Positions 45,352 to 54,882 of a stretch of 64,000 bases of DNA are shown piece after piece. The notes below the pieces were generated by a model. The model did no database searches, was not told the DNA's origin, and saw only the letters and a list, made by a program, of their open reading frames with translations. Made by a program: the position numbers and the translations under genes. Numbering within the stretch: the first letter of the stretch is position 1; each line of letters begins with the position of its first letter. Origin of the DNA: Bog-756 sp963830165 (lineage in GTDB: Bacteria > Actinomycetota > Acidimicrobiia > Acidimicrobiales > RAAP-2); contig CAWHKZ010000011.1 in NCBI GenBank assembly GCA_963830165.1, positions 558,001-622,000 on the forward strand. The letters run 5' to 3'.

Positions 45352-46080
45352 ATGACCGGCGATCCCTGGGCGTCCCCCCGTGCACTCGTGGCCCGCTGCT
45401 GCGCCGCCGCCCTCACGGGGGTGGCCGGGCTCCTCGTGTCGGCGTGCGGTAGTCCGGCCGCGGCGCGGACCGCCACCTTCTCGGTCCGGAGCACGACGAC
45501 GACGGCGCCCACGACCACCACCCTCCCGCCGACCACGACCACGGTCGACCCCGGGACACTGGCCCAGACCGACGCACTGCCGTCACCGGACTCCCCCCAG
45601 TTCCAGACGGCGATGCAGGCCCTGTTTGGCGCGGTGGCCTCCGGATCCCCCGCCGGGGCCCAGGTCGCGTTCTTCCCCGAAGCGGCCTACGTCCAGGTCA
45701 AGGACATCGCCGATGCCTCCGGCGACTACACCGACCGTCTGGTGGCCGAGTACGACCTCGACATCGCGGCCGCCCACGGCGAGCTCGGCCTCGGCGCGGC
45801 CGGGGCCGAGCTCACATCCGTCGAGGTCCCGATGCAGTACGCCCACTGGGTGCCACCCGGAGTGTGCGACAACGGCATCGGCTACTACGAGGTGGCCAAC
45901 TCCCGGATGGTCTACGTCGAGGACGGGGTGACGCGATCGTTCGGCATCGCCTCGCTCATCTCGTGGCGTGGTGAGTGGTACGTCGTCCACTTCGGCGCCA
46001 TCCTGCGCGAGGGACCCGGTGGGGCGGTCCTCGACCCCGAGACGGGTCCGGGCGCTTCGGCGCCGTCCACGACCTGTTGA
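45352..46080 (+). CDS. Putative lipoprotein with Thr-rich linker, 242 aa
   Basis: The N-terminus has a hydrophobic stretch ending in the lipobox LLVSAC near residue 31, so Cys would be lipidated. A Thr/Pro-rich linker of about 25 residues (TTTTAPTTTTLPPTTTTVDP) follows, then a globular domain of about 165 residues (AQVAFFPEAAYVQVKDIAD, then SRMVYVEDGVTRSFGIASLI) of unknown function. The pattern suits a surface-anchored protein in the outer wall layer. ATG at 45352 lies 160 bases from the divergent thiolase start. Confidence 0.78.
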   Translation: MTGDPWASPRALVARCCAAALTGVAGLLVSACGSPAAARTATFSVRSTTTTAPTTTTLPPTTTTVDPGTLAQTDALPSPDSPQFQTAMQALFGAVASGSPAGAQVAFFPEAAYVQVKDIADASGDYTDRLVAEYDLDIAAAHGELGLGAAGAELTSVEVPMQYAHWVPPGVCDNGIGYYEVANSRMVYVEDGVTRSFGIASLISWRGEWYVVHFGAILREGPGGAVLDPETGPGASAPSTTC

Positions 46081-46108
46081 GCTCGCCCCGACCCCGCGGC
46101 CGCCGCGC

Positions 46109-46747
46109 TCACAGGCGGGCGACCAGGGTGGCGAGGCCCTCGCCGGACAGCCGGTCGACCAGGGCGGTGCGGCCGCAGAGCACGGTGCACAGGGCCAGGG
46201 CGGGGCCGCGGACGACGCCCGCACCCCGCCCGACCCGCAGGTCGAGGTCGCTCGCCTCGAAGACCAGCCCGTCCCGCCGGCCGCGGGGGACGAAGCCCTT
46301 CGCCCGTCCGCCGGCCAGGAACTCGAGCGACGTGGCGACGGCCACCGGGTCGACGGCCACCGAGCGGCCCGAGGGCACGAGCATGTCCGCCCCGTGGACG
46401 ATCACGTCGGTGAGCGGCGCCTCGGGGCCCGATCCCGGCGGGGTGAAGCGCGAGGCGGCGTTCTCGCGCAGGCCGGCCACGCAGGCGGCCGGGTCGAGCC
46501 GGTCGGCCACGCGGCGGGCCACCCGGTCGAACCCGCCCTCGAGGGACCGGGCCCGGGCCACGTCGACCAGGACCGAGGGGAGCGACACCTCCCAGGGCGC
46601 GTTGAGGTGGGCCGCGACCACGTGGACCGTCCACCCGGTGCACAGCGACGGGGCCTCCCACTCGGCGGGGGTCAGCGTGGCCAGGGCGTCGGCCAGGCGC
46701 ACCCGCTCGGCGGCGATCAACGGGAAGACGTCGAACTCTCCCGTCAT
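46109..46747 (-). CDS. Maleylpyruvate isomerase / TIGR03083-type DinB-fold protein, 212 aa
   Basis: Four-helix DinB-like protein of the mycothiol-dependent maleylpyruvate isomerase group: ERVRLADALATLTPAEWEAP, then SLCTGWTVHVVAAHLNAPWE with the H-x-x-x-H-type metal residues, and PLTDVIVHGADMLVPSGRS with a further His. Many actinobacterial members have no known substrate. Its ATG overlaps the corrected stop of the amidohydrolase (ATGA at 46744-46747), so translation is coupled. Confidence 0.85.
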   Translation of the reverse strand: MTGEFDVFPLIAAERVRLADALATLTPAEWEAPSLCTGWTVHVVAAHLNAPWEVSLPSVLVDVARARSLEGGFDRVARRVADRLDPAACVAGLRENAASRFTPPGSGPEAPLTDVIVHGADMLVPSGRSVAVDPVAVATSLEFLAGGRAKGFVPRGRRDGLVFEASDLDLRVGRGAGVVRGPALALCTVLCGRTALVDRLSGEGLATLVARL

Positions 46748-48017
46748 CGGACGGGTCCGTCGGCCAGGCGGTCGAGCCGGTCGGTGACCGGCCGTCCCCC
46801 AGCAGGACGGCGAGCAGCGCCTCCCGGTCCTGCAGCACGGTGATGTCGGCCACCGGGTCGCCGTCGACCACCAGCAGGTCGGCGAGCTTCCCGGCGGTGA
46901 CGGTGCCGAGCTCGTCGCCCCGCCCGAACACCTCGGCCCCGTTGCGGGTGGCCCAGGTCAGCACGTCGAGGGGCGGGATGCCGATGTCGGTGACGTAGTA
47001 GGCGAGCTCGTCGGCGTAGGGTCCGTGGGGGAAGTTGACGGCTCCGAAGTCGTCGCCGAGGACCAGGCGCACGCCGGCCTGGTTGGCCTCGGGCAGGACG
47101 GCGGCCATGGAGTCGACGTCGTGGCGGAGGTCGTCGGTGAACCCGAGGGATACTCCGGACATGGCCTCGAGGAACCGGGCGGGGAAGAGCATCGAGGGCA
47201 CCACCGGGGTGTCCGTCTCCAGCAGCCGGTCGATGCACTCGGCGTCCATGCCGTCGCCGTGGTCGACGATGTCGATGCCGAGATCGAGGGCCATGAGCAG
47301 CGCCTCCTTGTTGGCGATGTGGCCCCGCACCCTCGCTCCGCGCTGGTGGGCGGCGTCGATGGCCGCCCCCAGCTCGTCCCGGGTCACCTCGGTCTGCTCC
47401 CGGGGTCCCACCGTGCCGTGGCCGCCGGTGACGAAGACCTTGATCATCTCGGCGCCCTCCTTGATCTCCAGGCGGACCGAGCGGCGGAACTCGTCGGCGC
47501 CGTCGCTGCGCCGGATGGACCCGAGGGCGCCGACGTCCCAGTGGGAGGGGAAGCTCCGGTCGCCGGCATGTCCCGTCGAGCTGACGTCCCGGCTGCACGG
47601 CACCAGGCGCGGTCCCGTGATGAGGCGGCGCTCGACGGCCTGCTTCATCGACGCGTCGATGGCGAACGGCGCACCGGCGCTGACCGCCGAGGTGAAGCCG
47701 GCCCGCACGAGCCTCTCGAGGTTGGTGACGGCGCGGACGGCCTGCATGGCCATCGGCTCCTCCAGCCCGAACGGGGCGGTGACGGCGCCGAGGTTGTGGT
47801 ACGTGGCGTGGAAGTGGCAGTTGACCATGCCGGGCATGACCGTGCGACCGCCGAGGTCGACCACGCGATCGTCGGGGCGGGGGCCGCCGGGCACGCCGCC
47901 GGCGACCGAGGTGATGCGGTCGCCGTCCACCACCACCGTGGCCCGCTCGAGCACGGTGCCGTCGCCCACGACCACGTGGGCCCCCTCGAGGACGAGCCGG
48001 GCTGCGGGGGCGGCCAC
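46744..48017 (-). CDS. Imidazolonepropionase-like amidohydrolase, about 424 aa; one frameshift near 46788
   Basis: Cyclic-amidohydrolase fold with an N-terminal beta-sandwich (LVLEGAHVVVGDGTVLERAT), the metal motif PGMVNCHFHATYHNLG near residue 60, EIKEGAEMIKVFVTGGHGTV (bridging residue region), ARVRGHIANKEALLMALDLG and DIVDHGDGMDAE with further His ligands, and VLGDDFGAVNF holding the catalytic Asp. At the extreme C-terminus one base is missing (GACCGG for GACCCGG near 46788), after which TDRLDRLADGPVR and a TGA follow. GTG at 48017 lies close to the stop of the monooxygenase gene. The substrate is unknown. Confidence 0.85.
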
Positions 48018-48019
48018 CG

Positions 48020-48325
48020 TCAACCGCCGAAGGCCGGACGGCGTGCGGGGACGTCGAGGACGTGCGCGTCGGCCCCGGTGATGCGCGAGACGTGCTCCTC
48101 CATGAAGGTCGCCTCGTAGGGTTGGGCCTGGTGGGCCTCGAAGGCCTCGACCGTCTCCCAGCATTCGAAGAAGCGGAACCGGTTCGGGACCTCGACGTCC
48201 TCGGCCCACCAGTAGTCGACGCAGCCGGGGTCCTGCCGGCTGCGCTCGCTGACGGCGCGGAGGGCGGCCAACGTCTCGTCGCGCTGCGCCCCGGGGAACT
48301 CGAGGTAGCCGCTCAGTGCGTGCAT
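48020..48325 (-). CDS. Antibiotic-biosynthesis-type (ABM) monooxygenase, 101 aa
   Basis: Dimeric alpha/beta ferredoxin-like fold: LAALRAVSERSRQDPGCVDY, then PNRFRFFECWETVEAFEAHQ, the hallmark strand-helix of ABM proteins. These small enzymes act as quinol monooxygenases or haem/organic-substrate oxygenases without a classical cofactor. ATG at 48325 has the ribosome site AAAGGAGT. Its stop is three bases from the GTG of the amidohydrolase downstream, so the genes 48325-46109 form one minus-strand operon. Confidence 0.88.
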   Translation of the reverse strand: MHALSGYLEFPGAQRDETLAALRAVSERSRQDPGCVDYWWAEDVEVPNRFRFFECWETVEAFEAHQAQPYEATFMEEHVSRITGADAHVLDVPARRPAFGG

Positions 48326-48378
48326 GGTCGGTGACTCCTTTCGCGTGGGGCCGGCCGGTCGGCGGTCGTGGGCGAGCC

Positions 48379-48834
48379 TCAGCCGGCGCCGTCGCGGCCC
48401 ACGACGACGGTGCAGGGCGCGGTGCGGGCCACGTAGTCGGACACCGAGCCGAGCAGGGCCCGGGTGATCCCGCCCCGGCCCCGGGTTCCGAGCACCACGG
48501 CGGCGGCCGACACCTCGGCGGCCAGGGCACAGATGGCGGCCCCCGGCTCGCCGGACACCACCCGCACCTCGACGTCGGCGATGGCCAGGCGCTCCTCGGC
48601 CTCGGTGAGTACCTGGCGGGCCGTCTCGTGGGCCTTCCCCACGGCCAGGTCGAACTCCTCGGCGGTCATCTCGGCGCCGGCGTGGCCCGTGCCCGACAGC
48701 ACGTCGGGATCGGGGGCGTCGGCCACCGTGACCAGGACGTAGGGGTGACCCGGTCCGAGCAGGGCGAGACCGGCGACCAGCGCGTCGAGCGCGTGCTCGG
48801 AGCCGTCGGTGCACAGGAGGATCGGCTGGGCCAT
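48379..48834 (-). CDS. Universal stress protein (UspA family), 151 aa
   Basis: Rossmann-like alpha/beta protein: ILLCTDGSEHALDALVAGLA at the N-terminus and the ATP-binding signature VLGTRGRGGITRALLGSVSD near residue 118 (G-x2-G-x9-G-S pattern), followed by VARTAPCTVVVGRDGAG. It should bind ATP. Such proteins modulate stress survival; partners are not evident. It lies between the ABM and DUF2252 genes on the same strand. Confidence 0.93.
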   Translation of the reverse strand: MAQPILLCTDGSEHALDALVAGLALLGPGHPYVLVTVADAPDPDVLSGTGHAGAEMTAEEFDLAVGKAHETARQVLTEAEERLAIADVEVRVVSGEPGAAICALAAEVSAAAVVLGTRGRGGITRALLGSVSDYVARTAPCTVVVGRDGAG

Positions 48835-48879
48835 CGGGCCACCGTAGCAACGGCCGCCGCCGCGTCGTCGGGGCGAGGT

Positions 48880-50317
48880 TCAGTCGGTCCGGGCGCCCAC
48901 CGCCCCCGAGGCGATCGCCCGGACCAGTTGCGCGTGGTCGTCGTCGTTCTGGTCCGCGTACCGCCCGGCGAACTCCACCACCGCGTCGCGGAATCCGGCC
49001 CCCTTGCCCGAGATACGCGTCGATGGCCACCGGGTCGCCCGAGCGGGCGTGGGCCCGGGCCAGGGTCTCGCCGCAGGCCGTGGCGAACTCGGCCAGGCGG
49101 GGGGCGACGAGCTCGACCGTCGGGATGATCTTCATGTCCCGGAACTGGCGGACGTAGTAGTGGTGGCCCCGGAAGGCCGACCAGCCGACGAAGATGTCGG
49201 TGGCCGTCTGGACCAGGCGCTTGCCGGCCACCACCCGCTCGCCGTGGGTGGTGTGGACGGACGGGCGGAGGTGGGCCTCGTAGGCCGAGGGACCCGCCTG
49301 CTTGCACTGCAGGAAGAGCGGGTCGTCGCCGCTGCGCCCCTCGAGGAGCACGAGGTAGACGCGCATGCCGACGCTGCCGACGCCGACCACCTGGCGGACC
49401 ACGTCGGCCTCGGTGTACCGGTCGAAGAGGTGGCGCCGGTCCTCCTGCAGCGTCGACCGGTAGCCGCCGAGCAGCTCGTCGACGAGGTCGGACTGCTCGT
49501 CGTCGTCGACGGTCGTCCGCACCGGCGGGTCCTCGGTGATCCGGGGGCGGCCGTGGGCCATCTCGGTCAGCTTGGCGTGGGCGCCGCGGTGGGTGCGCTT
49601 GGCCCGCTGGGCCTCGATGTGGACGGACACCCGTCCCCGGTCGGCCGGCTCGAAGTAGCCGAGCAGGCTGTCGACGTGGGTCCCGTCGTACCAGACGTCG
49701 AGCTCGGGCATCCCGGCGTAGCGCCGCATCCGGCTCCGGTACGCCACGACCGCCGCCTCGACGGCGGTGCGGGCCCGTCCCCGCCGCACCCCGCCGGCCC
49801 GGGCCGCCACCACCAGGCTGGCGGCCAGCCGGTGCACGTCCCACTCGAAGGGGCCGGGCAGGGTCTCGTCGAAGTCGCGCAGGTCGAAGGCGAGGTTGCG
49901 TTCGGGCGTGGCCCACAGGCCGAAGTTGAGGACGTGGGCGTCGCCGCACAGCTGCACCTCGATGCCGCTGTGGGGACGCGAGCCGAGGTCGGCGGCCATC
50001 ACCGCGGCCGCTCCCCGGTAGTAGTTCCAGGGCGACAGGGCCATCCGCCCGTGGCGCAGGGCGAGGAGGCCGGGGTCGCGGACGTCCTCCTGGTCGAGGA
50101 TCGTCTGGAGCGCGTCGTGGCCGCGGAGCGACGGCGCCCACCTCCCCTGGCCGCGGCGCGGCGCCCGCTGGCGGGCCACCTTGCCGGCGGCGCGCGCGCT
50201 CGGGGACGGTGGCGCCGAGGTCGTGGCGGGGCGCTGCGGGGCCGGAACGGGCGGGGTCGGGTGCGATCCCGCGATCCTACGGGCGCGCCAACCGCCCCGG
50301 GCCGCCGCGCCGCTCAC
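48880..50317 (-). CDS. DUF2252 family protein, about 478 aa; one frameshift near 49008
   Basis: Second DUF2252 protein of the window, clearly related to the one at 21265: ALSPWNYYRGAAAVMAADLG, QLCGDAHVLNFGLWATPERN, FDLRDFDETLPGPFEWDVHR, TTHGERVVAGKRLVQTATDI and HYYVRQFRDMKIIPTVELVA. After GDPVAIDAYLG the read has one extra base (GGGC for GGC); the corrected end is KGAGFRDAVVEFAGRYADQN and then TGA at 48880. The GTG start at 50317 overlaps the stop of the sigma factor gene (GTGA at 50314-50317), so the two are translationally coupled. Function unknown, kinase-like fold inferred. Confidence 0.85.
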
Positions 50318-51195
50318 TCGAGGCGGACGGACGACCCGACGAGGCGGAGCTTGTCGGGGTTGCGCACGATGCGGATCGCCACCACCCGGCCGTCGGCGAC
50401 CGAGCAGGACAGGACCTGGTCGACCAGGCCGTCGACCCGGACGACGTAGCCGGCGTCACCGTTGACACTGACCGGTGTGATCTCCGTCCTTTCGCGGTAC
50501 CGCCGGCCCAGGTTGACGAGGAAGCGGGCCACCCGCGGGCCGGTCACGACCGGCCGCCGCGCCGCCCGCCGCTCCGGCCCGCCGTCGGAGACGCACACGA
50601 CGTCGGGCGACAGCCGGTCGAGCACCCCCTGGATGTCGCCCGTGGCCACGGCCGAGAGCAGCTCGTCGACGAGCCGGCGGTCGGCCGCCGACCCCCTGGG
50701 CAGGTGGGCGTCGCGGACCCGCCGGCGGGAGCGGCTGGCGATCTGGCGACAGGCGGCCGGGGACTTCCCGACCATGGCGGCGATCTCGTCGTAGGGCACG
50801 GCGAACACCTCGGCCAGCACGAACACGGCCCGTTCCACCGGACCGAGCTCGTCGAGCAGGATCAGGAAGCCGAGGGTGAGGGTGTCGGCGAGCTCGGCGG
50901 CCTCCTCGGGGCCGGGGCCGCCGACCAGCGGCTCGGGCAGCCACGGTCCCGGGTACCCCACCGCCCGACGCCGCCGGGCCCGCAGCTGGTCGAGGGCGGC
51001 CCGGGTGGTGACCGTCGTGAGCCACGCCGCCGGATTCGCCACCGAGGGCCGGTCGGCGCGCTCCCAGCGGAACCAGACCTCGGACACCACGTCCTCGGCG
51101 TCGGCCAGGCTCCCGAGGATGCGGTAGGCGAGGCCCACCAGGCGCGGCCGCTCCTCGGTGAACCGGTCGGCCGGTGCCGCAGCGGGACCGGTCAC
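50314..51195 (-). CDS. ECF41-type RNA polymerase sigma factor with SnoaL-like C-terminus, 293 aa
   Basis: Region 2 (RFTEERPRLVGLAYRILGSL, then DAEDVVSEVWFRW) and region 4 (GPVERAVFVLAEVFAVPYDE, then IAAMVGKSPAACRQIASRSR) are complete. Between them is the ECF41 signature YPGPWLPEPL, and the extra C-terminal domain (about residues 185-293) has a SnoaL-like fold ending with the family NPDKL motif. In ECF41 factors this extension acts in place of an anti-sigma factor. The gene starts at GTG 51195, overlapping the corrected stop of the FAD oxidoreductase, and its own stop overlaps the DUF2252 start. Confidence 0.92.
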   Translation of the reverse strand: MTGPAAAPADRFTEERPRLVGLAYRILGSLADAEDVVSEVWFRWERADRPSVANPAAWLTTVTTRAALDQLRARRRRAVGYPGPWLPEPLVGGPGPEEAAELADTLTLGFLILLDELGPVERAVFVLAEVFAVPYDEIAAMVGKSPAACRQIASRSRRRVRDAHLPRGSAADRRLVDELLSAVATGDIQGVLDRLSPDVVCVSDGGPERRAARRPVVTGPRVARFLVNLGRRYRERTEITPVSVNGDAGYVVRVDGLVDQVLSCSVADGRVVAIRIVRNPDKLRLVGSSVRLE

Positions 51196-52444
51196 CGCAC
51201 GCCCGCGGGGCGGTCGAGCGCGGCCGGCGCGCGCCGCGGCCGGCGGCGGCCCCGCTGGCCAGCGCGGCGTCGGCCAGCAGTCCGTGCGGCCCGACCCAGT
51301 CGCCGGCCAGTCGGATCCCGGGGGTTCCCGAGGCGTCGGTGCCGGGGCGTCCGCGCAGGCCGCCCCGTTCGGCCCGGGGAACGGTCGCCGCCACCGTCAT
51401 CGAGGCCAGGAACCGCTCTTCCAGGACGTCCTCGTCGGCCACTCCGGCGAGCCGGCGATGGGCGTCCAGCTCTGGGCGGTCCTCGGCGGCCGAGCGGGCG
51501 CCGTAGCGCAGCACGGCGACAACGGCCCTCCCCCCGGGTGCCTGTCGGGCCGGGGGGCCCTGGGTGGTGGCGTAGAGGGGGCGGTCGATGCCGAGCACGT
51601 ACCCGGGCCGGGGCGGGCGGGCCACGCCCAGGTCGAGGCAGGCCGCCGTCACCGGAGCGCCGAGGTCGCCCCAGTCCGGCGGGACGGGCAGGAGCCGCCG
51701 GGCCGCCGCCGGGGTGCCGGTGGCGACCACCACCTGGCGGGCCACGACCCGGTCGTCGTCCCACACCACCTCGAGGTGCCCGGCGGCCGGTTCGACCGAC
51801 CGGACCGCGGTGGTGGCCCGGATGTCGAGTCCCGCCGACAGCGCACCTGTCAGCTGGGACCAGCCACCGTCGAGGTAGAGGACACCGGCCGCCGCGGCCA
51901 GCTGCATCTGGGTCAGGGCGGCGTCGGCGCCCAGCGCGTCGACGTCGGCGCAGTACGTCCCCAGCCGGAGCAGGGCGAGGACGACCGCCTCGGCGTCGGG
52001 GCGGAGGCCCAGGCCCCCGAGCCAGGCGCGGGTGGAGACCCCCTCGGCGTCGGCGGCCGACATCCGTGGGAGCCGGGTGAGGAGAGCGCCCAGCTGCGCC
52101 TTGCTGCGGCTCCCGAGCAGGCCGGAGCGCAGCAGCGACCCGGCCCCGGTCGGGAGGCGGTGGAGGTCACCGTGGCGCGAGCCGAGGTAGCGGTCAAGGG
52201 GTGGCTTGGCGCCCCGCGGCGTCACCCCGAGGGAGGCCAGGACGCGGGCGCCGGGGCCACCCAGGTAGAGGGCGTGGCCGCCGAGGTTCCAGACGAAGCC
52301 CTGGCGCTCGGTGGTCCGGGCCCGTCCGCCGGGTTGGTGGGCCTCGAGCACCAGCACGCCGGCGCCTCCGGCGGCGGCCGTAGCCCCGGCACTCAGACCG
52401 GCGAGTCCGCCGCCGACCACCACGATGTCCGTATGCGATTCCAT
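51192..52444 (-). CDS. FAD-dependent oxidoreductase (amine oxidase / phytoene desaturase type), about 417 aa; one frameshift near 51228
   Basis: N-terminal dinucleotide-binding motif TDIVVVGGGLAGLSAGATAA, then VLEAHQPGGRARTTERQGF, the two blocks typical of phytoene desaturase and protoporphyrinogen oxidase relatives; the C-terminal FAD contact is GIRLAGDWVGPHGLLADAAL. At the end the frame shifts within a GCGCGC run near 51224-51232; the alternative frame ends LDRPAGVR with a TGA at 51192 that overlaps the GTG of the sigma gene. ATG at 52444 matches the family start; the extra 12 residues upstream are unlikely. The substrate is unknown. Confidence 0.83.
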
Positions 52445-52502
52445 GCCTGTCCGACGACCGGCGGCGCGGCGGTGTGACACGGCCGGCCGCGCCGGCGCCG
52501 GG

Positions 52503-52898
52503 TCACCGGTCCCGGTGCTCCTCCCGTCGGCGGTCGCGGATCATGCGCTGCCCGATGGTGTCGGACAGCGCGGTGGTGATCCAGATGAAGAGGGTGGCGA
52601 AGAGGTACGTCGTGGCCCCGTGGATGTGGAGTCCCGGCACGATCAGGTTGACGATGACCAACGACACGATGGTCGAGGCGATGGCCAGGAGCCCGGCCAG
52701 GGCGACCGAGGGCTGGCGGATCAGCACCCGCAGCGCGACGAACTGGATGGCGATGTGGACCAGCCAGAAGATGACCGTGGTCTCCACCAGGGCGGTCGCC
52801 GTGATGCTGAGGTCCTGGAGCACGACGTCGGACACCAGGAGGCCGACGACCACGCCGACCAGGCCCATCCCGATGCGGATACCCCAACGTGCCAGCAC
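52503..52898 (-). CDS. Four-helix integral membrane protein, holin-superfamily-IV-like, 131 aa
   Basis: Four hydrophobic helices in a protein with short charged ends: IGMGLVGVVVGLLVSDVV, TTVIFWLVHIAIQFVALRVL, VALAGLLAIASTIVSLVIVN and TYLFATLFIWITTALSDTIG, followed by a basic tail ending MIRDRRREEHRDR. The pattern resembles actinobacterial 4-TM proteins annotated as phage holin family IV, without evidence for lysis function. GTG at 52898 is used; the longer frame is Pro/Arg-rich. No neighbouring phage genes. Confidence 0.7.
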   Translation of the reverse strand: MLARWGIRIGMGLVGVVVGLLVSDVVLQDLSITATALVETTVIFWLVHIAIQFVALRVLIRQPSVALAGLLAIASTIVSLVIVNLIVPGLHIHGATTYLFATLFIWITTALSDTIGQRMIRDRRREEHRDR

Positions 52899-53045
52899 GG
52901 TCGGTCCTCCCTCCACCGGGCGCCGCGGCGACCACCGGACGTCCTCCCACGGTACCCCCGCCGGGGTCGCGGCAGGGGAAGCGGCAGGGGAAGCAGGGCC
53001 GCCGGGCCGCCGCCCGAGCGGCACCGGAGGGGGGAGTGGTAGCTT

Positions 53046-53160
53046 GCCTGGGCAGCAACGCAACACATGGCAGTGCATCGGGGAAGCCGGTCGAATTCCG
53101 GCGCTGGTCCGCAACCGTGGGTGATGGGCACGTCCGCTCGTCACAAGTCGGGATACCGGG
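53046..53160 (+). promoter_or_regulatory. Cobalamin (B12) riboswitch
   Basis: The aptamer core is plain: GGGGAAGCCGGTCGAATTCC starting at 53080, continuing GGCGCTGGTCCGCAACCGTG to about 53119, which matches the conserved GGGAA-CCGGUG-GAAUCCGG-C-G-CCCGCAACUGU pattern. The 3' conserved segment AAGTCGGGATACCGG lies at 53145-53159, where the consensus is AGUCGGGAUACCGGC. The 5' part with the P2/P3 helices lies from about 53046. It precedes the secreted protein gene at 53265 on the same strand. Coenzyme B12 binding normally turns such genes off. Confidence 0.93.
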
Positions 53161-53234
53161 AACTGTCAGGGAGTCCATATCCGTCGAGACACGCGGTGGG
53201 ACTCGGATGGTCAGGGTCCTCGTCGGTCACTGGT

Positions 53235-53255
53235 TTTCCGGGTAGCCACCGGAAA
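53235..53255 (+). promoter_or_regulatory. Hairpin that can mask the ribosome site: expression platform of the riboswitch
   Basis: TTTCCGG (53235-53241) pairs with CCGGAAA (53249-53255) over a 7-base loop. The right arm overlaps the start of the ribosome site GGAAAGGAAA (53251-53260), eight bases before the TTG start. This suggests translational control rather than termination. Confidence 0.6.
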
Positions 53256-53264
53256 GGAAATCCG

Positions 53265-54607
53265 TTGACCCGCACCCCCATCCACCTCCGGAGGCTCGCC
53301 GCCTCCACCGCGCTGGCCGCAACGCTCGGCCTGTCCGCCCTCGTCGCGCCCGCCGTGGCGTCGGCCACGACCCCGGGCCCCACGCTCCCGCAGGCGTCCT
53401 CGGCCCAGGCCGCCGCCGGCTGGCTCGCCTCCCAGATCAACTCGGACGGGTACATCCCGTCCACCACCACGCCGGGGACGGCCGACATCGACTCGACGGC
53501 CAACGCCGTGCTCGCCCTGGCCTCGGCCGGGGTCGACACCGCCACGGCCGACAGCGCGCGCTCGGCTTTCTCGAGGCCAACGTCGACACCTACGTCACCG
53601 TGTCGGGTAGCGACGGACCGGGCCAGCTCGCCCTCCTGATCCTCGACGCCCACGCCCTCGGGGTGTCGCCCACCTCCTTCGGGGGGACCGACCTCGTGTC
53701 CCGGCTGCTCGCCACCCAGCAGGCCACCGGGGCGAACGCCGGCCTCTTCGGCGCCCAGGACCCGACGTACGACGGCGCCTACCGCCAGGGACTGTCGCTG
53801 GCCGCCCTGGCCGTCGCCGGCGTGACCTCCGGCTCGGCGGTGACCGCCGCCGAGGCGTGGCTGACCGGGCAGCAGTGCGGCGACGGCGGGTGGACCAGCT
53901 ACGTAACCGCCGACAATCCGTGCAACGGCAAGCCGGCGCGCTACGAGGGCCCGGACACCAATTCGACGGCGCTGGCCGTCGAGGGGCTCGAGGCCCAGCA
54001 CGACCTCGGCGCGAGCGCCGCCGCATCCGCCCTGCACTTCCTGCTCAAGGCCCAGGACGCCGACGGCGGCTGGGGGTACGAGCCCAACTCGTCGCGCGCA
54101 CCGGGCAGCACCGACCCCGATTCGACGGCCCTGGTCATCCAGGCCCTCCTGGCCCTCGGCGTGCCGCCGACGTCGGCCAAGTTCACCAAGAACGCCGATC
54201 CGGTGGCCGTGCTCGAGAGCTTCCAGATCACCTCGGGTGCGGGGGCCGGCGGCCTCGTCTTCCCCGGTGAGAGCGGTGCCGACCTGCTGGCCACCTACCA
54301 GGCCGCACCGGCGCTGGCCGGCGTGACGTTCGCCTACGACCTCGGCACCCCCGCGGTGACCAAGGTGGCCCCGGCCAAGGGCACGACGGCCGGCGGCACC
54401 ACCGTGAAGGTGACGGGCTCCGGGTTCACCGAAGCCGACACCGTCGACATCGGCTCGACCCCGGCCACGGACGTCACCGTGACCTCGTCGACCTCCCTGA
54501 CCGCGGTGGCACCCGCCGGCGCGGCGGGCACCGTCGACGTGCGGGTGACGACGCCGTCGGGTACCAGCCCGGTCGTCACCGCCGACCACTTCACGTACAA
54601 GGCCTGA
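53265..54607 (+). CDS. Secreted alpha/alpha-barrel protein with C-terminal IPT/TIG domain under B12 riboswitch control, about 447 aa; one frameshift near 53560
   Basis: A signal peptide (LAASTALAATLGLSALVAPA, then VASAT) is followed by an alpha6/alpha6-type barrel of the squalene-cyclase/prenyltransferase superfamily with repeats such as AAGWLASQINSDGYIPS, AEAWLTGQQCGDGGWTSYV, and FLLKAQDADGGWGYEPNS; each contains the D/N-G-G-W turn. Residues 360-447 form an IPT/TIG immunoglobulin-like domain (VTKVAPAKGTTAGGTTVKVT). Human intrinsic factor and transcobalamin have the same kind of barrel, and the upstream B12 riboswitch supports a cobalamin-binding surface protein; this is inference. Terpene cyclase activity is unlikely because no DxDD motif is present. 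TTG at 53265 has a GGAAAGGAAA ribosome site. The frame break lies in a GCGCGC run near 53560, one base missing or two extra. Confidence 0.82.
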
Positions 54608-54629
54608 CCGGGCCGGCCCGGACCGCACC

Positions 54630-54669
54630 GGACCGGGTCCCGGGGGCACCTGCCCCGGGGACCCGGTCC
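54630..54669. terminator. Strong hairpin terminator
   Basis: A 19-bp stem with a single mismatch, GGACCGGGTCCCGGGGGCA (54630-54648) against 54651-54669, with a 2-base loop. It lies 23 bases after the stop of the riboswitch-controlled gene and separates it from the cell-wall cluster. Confidence 0.75.
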
Positions 54670-54882
54670 CGGAGGGCGATCCGGGCCGATCGGGGGCGGC
54701 CGGAACGTTCCCGGCGGGGCCCGGCCTGTAGGATCGGGGGGTCACCACCCGACCGCCCGGACGGCGGGGCCGCCCGGCGCCGGCGCCGGGAGCCACGGGT
54801 CGCGACGTGACCCACCGATGACCCCGGACACCCCCGACCCCACGGCCCGCGCCACGCACCGATGTCCGGTCGGGGCCCGCCG

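Noticed and set aside
53265..54607. A true squalene-hopene or terpene cyclase
   Set aside because: The DxDD catalytic motif is absent, the protein is exported and carries an IPT domain, and the B12 riboswitch gives a better explanation.
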